Assembly: GCA_907163375.1 (NCBI GenBank)
Contig: CAJQUW010009052.1
Coordinates: 62,001 to 126,000 of the forward strand
Source: Prostheceraeus crozeri
Taxonomy: Eukaryota; Platyhelminthes; Polycladida; Euryleptidae
Length of the DNA stretch: 64,000 nucleotides
Direction: 5' to 3'
Position 1 is the first letter of the stretch; each line of letters starts with the position of its first letter. The position numbers and the translations under genes were made by a program. A model generated the notes under the pieces. The model worked only from the letters and a program-made list of their open reading frames with translations, did not search any database and was not told the origin of the DNA. Below are positions 40,401-52,400 of this stretch, piece by piece.

Positions 40401-43400
40401 GATAGCAGAGCTTCATACGCTTCCAACCCCCGCACGCTAGTGACCAGGAGGCATGTAGACACTAAATCTAGGGACCATCCGCTTTACCCCGTCGGATGTG
40501 TTCATGTTGAGCGGAAATAAAATGGAAGAGAGTGAGTGAAACAAACGCTTCAGTTGATAAGAGCACTGAAATCCAAGTGGGCTGGGCTACCTATATGTTA
40601 TCATATAATGGATATGGAAGATCGATATCCTTAAGTTTTTTAAGAAGTACAGGCATGCATTTATTATAATTGCGCTCTGAGCCAGCTCGGGGAGAGAGCT
40701 TTACAAATATACGATTTATTATTATTTAGCAGCCATATAGTCGCAGAAACACATAAAGAAGGTTGTGATAAAGGTCAAGATAATTAATGAAAATAATTGA
40801 ATGTGCATTTTATCGTTAGAATTCTAAGTTAGAAGTAAAAAATTGCAGTGTTCAAATATACAATTTCTGTAGGTTGATCGCAGTGTTTCACTCATTAAAT
40901 ACGTGAAAGCATTTAATGAGTGAGTTCGACAGACAATAACTTCGGACAACTTCTCTGCTTAGCAAAATAAGTCCAGACGAACCGGAACATCTGCATGCCT
41001 GTAGCTTGCAGAACTGAAAACGACATTCAACGTAACAAAGTGCGTCAAGGTAACAAAATTAAAAAAACAAGCTAACGACTGGTTAATTTTTGATGTGCTA
41101 AATATGACGGCTAAAAGAAAATCATTATATCCTATAATGTCTACAAATTTAAAAATACTTACCAGAAGGACAAGCAACGGTTCTCCTCTCCTCATGTGGA
41201 ATGAATTGGTGAGTAAGTCGCTCTTTTCAAAATTATGTTTATCACTTATATATTGAAAAGATTCTATCTAACAGTCTGCCCATTCAGATGATAAAAGGAC
41301 AGGTCTGTTTCCAATAAAAATATCAGATCTAGCTAGCACAGCGGGATTACGCTATCTAAAATCTACCAAGTGTGTGAGAGAGAAAAATCATTAAGTTATA
41401 AATCATGAGAAGAAAAAGAAAAGATAAATCATCAGTGATTCATGATTAGCAGCATGGATGTAGGGTACATGTTACAGGATTCTATCTTAGCTTCTTGTTT
41501 GGAAGTTTACATATCATCGCCATTCGTCAAAAAACAAAACATTATCCGACATTTAGTCTGTAGTGTGTCGTATTTGAGGAATTTTTGAGGATTTGAGGAG
41601 TAATAAACAAATTTGAAGAATTTGAGGAGTAATCACGGACCTGCAAATTATTACTAATTGGATCACATGACTTTATCAAAGGTGGTAATACTGACGACCA
41701 GGCGAGATTAGATATTACTGCAAGAGGGCTGTTGGGGAGAATGGGACATCATTTATTTATGCAAGAATAAAAAATCCTCTTTGCAACATTGTGCATGTAT
41801 AAAGAACACTAGAATGAAAAGATGCGGCAGTAGGAAGAGAGAATTTTGGAAGCAGAGAAAGGGACATTCACGCCTCTCGCATATTACACAAATGATTGAT
41901 CAGGTCCTTTGGCTAATTTACTTTACAAAAGAATTGCCTCGTTAATATCTGCAAGAGAAATAAAAAGAGAGGTATGACGGCATCATGGTTTGGTACTGTT
42001 ATCTCAGGGAGATTTTTATTTGATTCACTTTATGAGATGCACAACTCGTAGAATGGAATGACAACAGTAGCGGGTCTTACAAAAAGTTGCAGGATGACGG
42101 CTATGCACGTATCAATCTGCTTAATTATCATCGTCTGTGAAGAAGCTTCAAATTTTACTTTTCTCAACAGTTAAACTTGCTCGATTAAACAGTTGACCCA
42201 AACATCTGATCTAATCGGAAATGATTTCATCATTTTTCGGGCATATTTGCAACCTAACCTCATGACCAAGTGAATTCTTGGATTTAAGCGGATATCTGAC
42301 CTTTATTGTAAAGTATCAAAATGCGAAAATTACTGATCAGGAACAATGTCACAATTGTTCAATTCTGCAAAGTTACATCGTCGACGATTACCGAAATAGT
42401 GAATGATCAAATATGTCTTTGTCTTTGGAATATCTGATTAGTAATAAAGTATACAAGTTAATTTTTGCATATTAAAATTTTGTCAAAATTTGGATGGAAT
42501 GCTTTTTCATCGTATCACACTCATTGATTTGTCATTGAGATTCATAGAGCTCTATTCATTTGAATCGGCGTCTTCGAATTATTTCCACACCCAAATGTTC
42601 CACGTTTTAGATGACCGATGTGGATTTTTAGCTGTTGTTCCTGAAACTTTTCTATAGACCACAAGCTTGCTCACTTCGTACTGTCAAACCATTGTATCAT
42701 TTGATATAGTAAATATTCCATATTCAGTGATAACGATGATAAGTTAGTTGCAACTCCATGTTCTTCCGTTTTACAGAAACTTCAGCTTATTTTTCTTTAG
42801 ACACTTAGTCGTTTTCACTTGATTAATTGCTTTCCACCATCGACAGCTGTTGAGTCAAGCCGGCCGTCTAGTGTACAAATGAATTTCAGCTTTCAGTCCA
42901 TGTGTTATATATCTAGGAGTCCATGGGATGATACACTCTTTTCTGAATTGTCATTGAGTGAGTAGGTCTATCAGCCGCATGGAAATTAACAATACCTTCT
43001 TGAAGCAAAGACTTAGTCTCGCCATCCAAAGAGGAAACGCGATCAGTGTGACTTCCTGCTTCACCGCATTCAAAGAACTATCCGAAGTGAATTACTTGTA
43101 AAGTTTTCTTCTAGTGTCTCGTCCTCTGTATGCTATGTTTCCTTTTTATCGTTGCATTTTCTTCTTGTCTATTTACGAATCAAATATATTTCAATTACAA
43201 TACCATAGAAAGTCTACTTACCATAGAAAATGTACTATTATCTACTTCTATGGTCAGCCGATATTTCACCTGTCATTTTTCTAAGAAAGTCGCTTATATC
43301 TCCAATGCTCAATTGGACGGCCTTAATGAAGATATATTTAACATCAATTATAACAAATATACAAAAGGTAAGTCAACATACAAACAAGGTAGTTCCAAAA

Positions 43401-46400
43401 AGTGCAGGTAAGTTAGAAAAAATCAGGTAAGTTATACAATTATCACGAAGGAAGAAAATGGAAGACGTGAGTCTCTGCATTTTATTGTAATCCCTTATAA
43501 AAGTCAATGAATATCTGCATTTGTAGCTCGGAACTCAAAGTCATCAATGGTTGAGGGAAGATCATCTTTTTTCTGAAAAGGGACACGTGATCCACGAACG
43601 CATAGAACAGCGGCTTTTAGTATCTCAAATGACAACTTTGTTCTTATGAAAGCCATGACTTTGGAATATTCTTCGCTTTCCTTTCTTGACGGAATTGGAC
43701 GGCCTTAATTGCATGATTAAGGCTGTCTACTTTTCTGTGTAATGCCATTGAGGTTGGACATGGACATCTAGATATCCATGGGTTGGAGCACTTCACCGTC
43801 CATTTTCAGGTGATTCCTATGGTTCACAATTTGGACTCGTAGATATCTCAAGCTTGCATGCTTTGATGTTCTGAGCTGTTATGGGCTATGTAGAAAATTA
43901 TCATAGATTTAAGTCTTTTACAGATCAAAATCTTGGACTTTTGATGTCATAGATTTTAGGTTCAGTAACAATGCATTTACATGTATATATTACCTTTCAA
44001 ACAGCCTAGATCGTCTGGCGGTCTGGCGCTACGCGCCGACGATTTAGGCTGTCATGAAAGGCAATATATCTTCATCATACCAACTTGGTGTTACCAGGGA
44101 TGTCTGTGAATAATATGATATAGAACTCGGGATACACAATTCCCAAAGTGTGGAGAAACACTGTGGGCCGAAGTTTTGCAAATCGCAACACTTACGTGGA
44201 CAATTTTATCCATGTTTTGAGCCTAATTGGAACTGTAAGACCTCATGGAAATACATGTAGTTAAGTAATGTCGGCATCGATGTGATGTTTACCATACACT
44301 TACGCATCACACAGAAAATTAGAATAAATCGAGCTGATTTTATGGTGATTATTATAATAATATCTTTATTCAGCATCCAAAAACGGACAAGATAAAAATA
44401 AATGAAAAGTCAGTGGTAGAGACATGACAACAACACAATTTCAAACGCAAGGGCTCTTGGTAATATATGACAGTCCTTATGCTGCCCCGTATTCCATTAG
44501 GTTCATGCCCAGGAGTTGACAGCTGATAAGTAATTCTCCCCAACATCAGCTTCATGATATTGCTGATAGAACCCGCACAATCAGCAATCTGGCATAAAAA
44601 GGAACCGCATAGATATGGCAGCATGATCATTGCGTCAGAAATACGACCAAGCATTAAGCGCCGAAGTCGATGATCACTGGCAAATATGTTTTTGAATTCG
44701 CGCAATAATCTTAGACGCAGGTATTCTGAAGCGGGCAAAATGCTTAATGCTTGTATTAGAGCATTATGATGGGATCTTTTAGGCAAATCAATAGCTGCCT
44801 TCAAGCAACTTGCTTGGAAGTTGTCCAGCACTCCAGCATCAAAAGCTCTCAAGGGAGCGATGTCACAACCGAAAACCAAAGTTGGCAGAACTATGGCTTT
44901 CCACAAATAGACTAACTCAGAATGTCACTGGAAATCACTTGAACTACTCATTATAACTTCCTGAATATTGTTATATATGACTGGCCAGCATTGATATATT
45001 CTGTGAAAATCAAAGAAATGTTGTTAATTAATTGACAGCTACGTTGAATTAATCGACTGCAATATTAACACACTTTGCAGTCAAGTTCCTCACTAAGAAA
45101 TTGAAATGAATCTTTAGTCATTAAACCAGTCAATTCAACTTGTCGACGTCTTATCGAAGATCTAGAAACTCCATTTGCGTTAGACAGGGCAAGGAATCTT
45201 ATTGTCACTTGAAAGCTAGCTAGTCCATGCTGAACCATGTTTCAGAAGATATGACGCAAAACTTGCGCCAAGTTATTGAAATGAGCGCAAAACATCCGAG
45301 ATTTGAGTAGCACAATTTTCGAAGGACAAAATTTGGCAACAATGCAAGCCACTTTCTGATTTTCTGCACAGATAATCCATATTCTCTCAACGGTTGACAA
45401 CACTACATTTGGGAAGGATTTTACGAGATCAGACTAAAATAACATTGCAGCAATGCACATAATTTCAAATCAAACACACAAATTTCCACTGTCATAAAAA
45501 AATTCAGCTCACAGTCAATTCTCCACTTTGGGAGTTGTGTATCCCGAGTTCTATATCATATTATTCATAGACATCCCTGGTGTTACTTGCGAATAGCTCT
45601 AACGCTAATAGAATGCAGCATGATGTTGCAGTTTGTCATTTTTTCAATCACATCGCAAACATTCGTCGTTATATCGGAAAAGCACATATCAGCGGAATCC
45701 TTATATCGTCCTCTATCCTGGTGTCCGATTGTGATTCTGCAAAAACGCTTCGATCATTCATATTTGCGGATCTTGTATTCAATTACGGTGGATTCAGTGA
45801 GATCTAATCAGGAGTTTCTTTGTGAAAATCAGTTGATATATTTCCTGAAATCATCTATAACTCTGATCAAGTTGTGTTGGAATTAGAGATGAATAACGTT
45901 GAAGTTGCTGAAGATTTAGAGGGGATCCTGGCAGAGCGTCAGAGCCAGGAAAAGCAAGGTCGTCAAGAATTGAGGCTTAAGTAAATTTACAAACATGGTT
46001 TTACACAATTTTTATAATTTATTCAAATTTAATGATCTTCATTTGAATACTTCAGGTATTATATCATTTGAATGTAAATAATAACTATAGTATTAACTAG
46101 TATATTATATTATTATAACATTATTAATATTTTTATACATTATATTAACATTAGTTATATTATATTATTAACTATATATAATTATAGTATTATAACTATA
46201 TTATTTGATCTTATGCTCACTTTATTTTGAAATGATATTTTGGCCTGATTTAAAGATAAAAATGCTTAGGCTATGTTCTGCAAAATGACACTGATCTTTA
46301 TTTACCACTATGGATTGGATACATAAGTAGCCTAATCGTCATTGAAACGTCGCGTCTCTAAATTTTTCAAATGATTACTCTTCTAATAATTTTTCCTCTT

Positions 46401-49400
46401 TCTTTTTAAGCGATTGACTTTCAAGGAGCATGAGACAATCACACTTTCATCTGCATTAGATATTTGATTGGACGATTTTGCCAAGTCAAAGTGGTCCAAA
46501 TACGAAATGGTCGTGATAAAAAATTGTCTAAGAAGGCATTGAAATAAAAATCAAGTATCTGCAACGTTTTTATCATCAACATCTAATAAACCCACTATTT
46601 TCTCGTTAATATGTTGGCTAAGTAACACCAAGTTGGTATAGAGCTAAATTGATTTTGAGTAGAGTGTCTCATCCCCTTACTAGATAGATATCCATGGGAG
46701 GACATGGAGAAAACATAGGATATCTCTAACAAGAGTTTATAAATGCTACAAGCTGAATTCAAATCATCCGTGACAATAGTGGTGAAAGTTTTTGCTTATC
46801 TGTTGGAGGACTGATTAGAGAAGGAAAAACTTGTAATACTGTGATCAAAACTTTTAGTGGGTGGCGCATGTTCTAATCTGACCGATCTGCAAAATTTCTT
46901 TCATTTATTTTGCATCATCGTATCTGTGACCTGTAACTAAAATGATATTCAGCATCAGTTATTGTGGGTAATTTGACCTGGGCGTTTAATGACATTAAAC
47001 CCGATAAACTGATAAGCAATGAAAAATGAGTGTTTTATTGCATGAGGACGGAATCTTCTGTGTTCAAGAAAGAAATCTTATTTAATAGAAATATCAATTT
47101 TTAAAAAGCAACAACATGGCTGGCCATTGAAGATGAAATCACAAAATCGTGCTGGAATATCATGCTATTCAGGATAGTTTGCAATGGCTAAAGAAGATCA
47201 AGCCTGCAAAAATATTGGAACGAAATTTGTGAATCTGCGTTCACAGGATCAACTTTTAGAATTTTCTTTTATGCGGTCTACAGATTTCGTAAACAGGTCA
47301 TTTTCATTAATGCTCAGACAAGTGACATCTCTAAGGTTGATCTGACTCTGTGTAAAAATGTTAGATTATGCGACATTAACATCAGAAGTTATCTCGAGGT
47401 AAAGGCAGCAAGGTTCTGAACTATATCCGCTGTCAGAGTCCGGACTGGTGCCATCATAGTTATCTAATGTCCTCTCTAGGCTTAGATAGCTTTGATATTC
47501 GACTTCTATGTATCATTTGCATGCGAATTTGTTCTGTGAAACTGCAGCAAAACACAGATCGAAATCAGGAATCACAGTAATCTAGTGATCACAGTGATCA
47601 TTCTATGAATCACAGTAATCGTTGACACATAGTAATGTGTCAATAGAAAATTTGACTGCTGGAATAAATCATTCCACAAATGCGATGCATATGTCGTTAG
47701 GTAATTAGTATAATTTGGTAAAGAATTTGAATATATTATAAGTTTAAGTCCTTTTCTACATAGCAGTTTCCCCAGCACTGTTGTAGCCTTACAGTATCAA
47801 AATTTCATAAGAATCATAAGAATTATGCAAGCTGTTGCAGTTTCGTGAAAAATTGTTCCTATGCCGGTAAACGGAACGCGCTCCTGTATCAACATACCTT
47901 GCAATAATAGGTCACGAAAAACACAGCAGCTAGTTGCTCAGAAAAGAAAAAAAGCGCAAGAAACTTTAAGGTAACGAAGGATCTAGCAAACACTCCTGTG
48001 AAATCTGAAACAGGAATTTCGCGCGAGATTCAAAGGTTGAAGTGGGATACTCATGTCGTGTTTATCTGCAAGAAACCTCGACTAAGCTTTTTATCTTGCG
48101 TCAACTGAAGAGATTCTTGAGCATCAAAAACTTTGCCTCAACTCATAAACACCACATGCAAAGCATTAAGGAATAGAGTGTCACTCTTCTCAGCATTGAG
48201 TACACTAGCAAAGGACTATCCAATCCACTGAGTTTGACAATATTCGACGATGCTCGCACCATGCCACTTGGCGCGCTTCAGTTCTCTGAACAAATCTCAG
48301 ATGATCGAACATGTGTTCGAATCGTGATATAGAACACAAAATTGACTGAACGACACCCTTAAAAACATATTACATAACAAATGCACACCATCAAAATATT
48401 TACATGAACTTGACAAACTAAACAACAGCAACCGGATTTACACAAGAGCAATTGATCGAAATAGAAAGGTGATTTACAATATTTTCTAGTCAACAGTGCC
48501 CTCATACAAACAGTTTTATTGATACTGCGAGATTAACTAAGACAATTGAACACAATTACATTGAATTTAGAGAATCCAGCAAGTGCAAACGTTCTATTGG
48601 AATTGAATAAGATGCATTTCGCAGCTCTTCAAATGTCCTTGCAAGATGCTCGAAACGCAATAAAAAGTTAAAATCATTGAAAGTGAAAAACTTGCTTAGT
48701 TTCATTGCCCATCAGTGTCAAAATTAAATTCCAGTATGAAAAAACAATTCTTCGATACTTTACAAACACTTTGGTTACGCAGTTGGCTATTTCAAAGCAA
48801 GCTGTGTATGCTTCTGTAAAACCTGTAACTCTGACAAAGTGCTTGAAAAATTGACCTCCACACTATAAATAGAAGGATAGAACGTTACCTACAATGAGTC
48901 GCCAATACGCAGTGAGCACTAAGATATTTGCTTGAGTAAGGCCTGTCAGATATGTTATTTGAAATTGCTGCTATAAGAGGGTATCATCGGAAATTCGGAC
49001 AACAAAACTGATTTCTTCAGTATCATCCATTGTCTTAAATTGATCAGTAAACGCCTGTAATGCTAATCACGATTTGTGTTGCTGATCATCCTGTTTTCTT
49101 TATAGTTTGCAATCTTGCGCGTATGATATACTAGATGCACCGTAGTACACCATCTTGCTAAATGTTGGGACTTTCTACGCGGGTGAATTGGGCCAAAATG
49201 ACTGTTGGTAATAAAACATGTGTATCCATTTATTGTGAATAGACAAAAAATGTTGATTATCTCTCCCTATAAAATATTCCAGTGTACGAACATGTTGAAA
49301 ATGCAGATCTTATGCGCTAAACGTTTCGCGTACCAGCCGCTTTAACAGTGGCAAAATTTATTGATTATATTTATCAATTTTTTTGAATATCGATATCAGA

Positions 49401-52400
49401 GAAACATGCTTTTGCACAATGTTAACTTTCAATCACAAGACAATAACTCGCACTAAAGATAGTATGTCAGGTATTTAGTAAACATTCAGTTATTTGAAAG
49501 TTTTATAAATGGAACATGCGCGTTAATACAAACTTAATTGAAGCGATATTTTTTAGTTTTAGACTCGGTGATGTTGAAAAATAGACAGCCACCGTCTAAT
49601 GGAACATAGGCCTGAAACATAGACCGCCGTGACGGTCTATAACAGATTTTACGGTTACTAGACTAATATTTCCTGACAATTTGATCTGAAATAAAGGCTA
49701 CTCATAGCATACATGAATAAGAGAAAGAAATCAAGTGCAAAGAACTTTTACAGCTTTAGTGTGATGTATGAACGCCTTAAATTAAAGAGACAATAATGTT
49801 GTCACAAAAGTATGCTCGCACATGATGTAAGCAGAATATCACAAAGACAACTAAAAAATATCCTTATTCTGTGAAATACAATGCGAAAACTTTTCTACAA
49901 CTATTCATGGAAAATTTTCATAACACTTTCCAATCAAAATATAGCTGCAATCGCTTGGTCAGTATCGTAAGGTCTGCATGAATAGCAGCATCACAGATAC
50001 CAAGCCTTTGTTGGATGTAGGCATCAAAATCGAATCACACTGGCAGTCTCAATGGGTGTAGTGCACAAATTATACACACTATTTCGCATAATTATAGATT
50101 AGAGGATTTGAGGTAACGTTCTACAGATTAGTGCTTCACTGAAAAATGATGTTTACTCAGTCATCTGTTCGTAGTGTCAAATTACGTCATAGCCTGTCAG
50201 AACAGGGTTTTAATTTGATTACATTACAAACCAAAAAATGGCATTGTCTACGTTCAAACTGAGGGTTACTTCAAAAAACATTCATGTTGAATTACTATTG
50301 TCCCGAAATCTCTTCATTCGGATTATCTCTCGAAGTCTTGTAGATACATGGTTACATCACCACTGTAACCCTAAGCAGGAAACCGATTCGAAGGAATGCG
50401 CTGTCAGGTTTGTGGACGACAGAAAAATCCATACAATAGAGAAGTTGTTCAGTCAACAACTGTTGAAACACAAGAATTCCGTCAAAAGGCGGAAAAATCA
50501 CACCCCTGTTAGACGCACGGCCGCGTTCAAAACACCTCCATTGATTGCGTGATTGATAAAGTACTTGTTCCAAACATGTTACTTTAACCATATTCAATCA
50601 GCATATTACTCGGCATTCTGATAGGGAAAAACGAAACAAAGAAGAGAAACATGTGTACCTTTTTTGCCTTGGGATTGTTTAAGGTAAGCACATTCGTCAC
50701 AATATGAAGCAGACAGAAGTAATCTACTAGGGACAACTACAGAAAATGCAGTGACTACTATAAACTACAACAATGTAAATATAGGATTGTAAAACATCAT
50801 ACAAAACTAGTGGTAAAATGAAGGAGTAATGATGTGATGGAGTCTTCATATAAGGCATGGTCCAAATGAATCTTTCGACTCTCTCAGACGTAGGCTATCT
50901 CGTTATGGAATTCAATTATAATCTATGTAGCTTGAAGAAGACTGATTTTTCCTCGTTTTTCAAATGCCAGAAAGATTCTGATTCAAATTTAAACATACGG
51001 TGAAAACAAACTAGACGAGCTGATATCAGAATTCATGGCAGTGCATTGTAAATTCATTAGCAGGATCTTGACGTCCAATCTCCTTAACCGCATTGGATAC
51101 GCGCATGCGTCACTGTTAAACAAAAACGTTAACTTCGTTGGTGAAAACTACCCAGCCAAAATATGCGACAATTTTTTACCAAAAGCAAGCCACTATTTTA
51201 AAATTGAAAAATTGCCAGTTGCCTCCAACTAATCCACCAATTTCATCATCGCCATTTGAGAGGCACATCATTGCATCGCCCATCAGTCTTAAATCAAACA
51301 CCTACGTTTACAAGTTATTGAATGCATGATGTGATAGACAACTCATTCTCTGCTTAAAGATTCAACGTGATATCTACAAGAGCAACCATTGTTATCAAGA
51401 CTCACGATAACCATGCCGAAAGTAAGGACCAATGCCTAGATATTATCTCTCAGGAAAAATGATGTCTATTGAAGACAATTCTTTAGACATCGTCTCTAAA
51501 ACACGAGATCAAAGTCTTAATAATGTGATGAGTAGAAATCAGTCCAGAAACAACGACACCATCACCAAATACCAGACATCTAGGGGCATGCTAAAGACCA
51601 TTAGTCTAACTACCTGCTCCACACATCATACTCACGTCTGTCCTTGAATTCGATGTGGATTTTGTGAATAGTTTCCTTGTCAGAATCTGTCGAATTATTC
51701 ACTGTTTTCTCGACACGATTGATTCTAGAGATGTCGTTGTTAAGATAATGGTCGTCTGTGGTGGGATAGCCCACCTCATTGGTCTGCTCGTCGGATCCCA
51801 ATTTACTACCATTGGCGGAAAGTGCAAGATTCACTTCAGACTGACCAAGTGACTTACGTTGTTCTCTGCTTTCCTCCTGTTCTTTCTGGATCTGGTCCAT
51901 CTGTTCTGCATCTGCTAAATTATCGACAGCGATAGCCAAGAAGACGTTCAAGAGGATATCTGTTGTATAGCTAAGGAAGTATAATCGATTCGTGAATCAC
52001 CATTTGTAGTCATTTTCATGAATGCATGATACATGAAGACCTGTTTTCCCCTGTGTGTGATTAATGTGTCGATTATTTCACAGTGCGATAAAAAAAAATT
52101 TCGATTTCAAAATTTGAAATCAGTTCGCGCAAGCGTTTTCTAAATTGAGACAGTGATGATGTTCTATAATGAAAATACTTTTTTGTCAAGGAAATGCTTC
52201 CAATTTCAAATTGACCTCTACAGACAACTGTTTGGATTGGCAATTAAGCTAGGCAAATGGAATTGATACATAACTCCCTTTCATATTGATCCACATTGAC
52301 ATGCACTCTAAATACGAATTACACCTGTCTATATTGTAATGCGACGCATGACTGCTAATTTCCTGAGATGTAAATATTAATGAAACTGAAATCATTATCA

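Larger units (their letters stand above)
38204..42925. mobile_element. 4.7-kb element bounded by 226-229-bp inverted repeats, class unknown
   Basis: The left arm (38204-38429) and right arm (42697-42925) are reverse complements at roughly 90-95% identity by eye. They share for example CTAGACGGCCGGCTTGACTC and TGGAAAGCAATT.ATCAAGTG. Inside lie an RT-type C-terminal fragment (39195-39470), a LINE-like 3' tail (40661-40728) and simple TTTGAGGA repeats. I see no transposase, capsid or polymerase frame. It may be a DNA transposon with long ends or a segment trapped between two inverted copies of another repeat. It is not intact. Confidence 0.65.
44077..46639. mobile_element. 2.6-kb segment bounded by perfect 18-bp inverted repeats, with inner inverted copies
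   Basis: ATACCAACTTGGTGTTAC at 44077-44094 recurs exactly inverted at 46622-46639. In addition, 44087-44155 recurs inverted at 45521-45587 with about 93% identity (shared AATAATATGATATAGAACTC). Between the inner arms lies a LINE fragment (44345-44906) inserted in the opposite sense. The right part holds a 31-codon frame (45889-45984) coding [20 protein letters not shown] and GRQELRLK, possibly a leftover of a coding gene. No transposase was seen. Confidence 0.55.
34930..51635. other. 16.7-kb Cav1 intron within the II-III linker
   Basis: Contents are a SINE family B copy (35120-35330), a Charlie-like hAT (36119-36440), the nested inverted-repeat complex at 38.0-46.7 kb with RT-type and LINE fragments inside it, and AT-rich tracts near 46.05-46.2 kb. 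The stretches 36.5-38.0 kb and 46.7-51.6 kb show only unassigned short open frames. One basic 104-codon frame at 50238-50552 (plus strand) has no domain I recognise. Confidence 0.75.

Noticed and set aside
40862-40925. Inverted repeat TCACTCATTAAAT / ATTTAATGAGTGA as a transposon
   Set aside because: Short arms, no target duplication and no second copy seen; a simple hairpin.
51610-51633. Alternative donor GTAGTT giving a longer linker exon
   Set aside because: It would end in the wrong phase for the next exon and creates a shift; the GTGAGT at 51635 fits.
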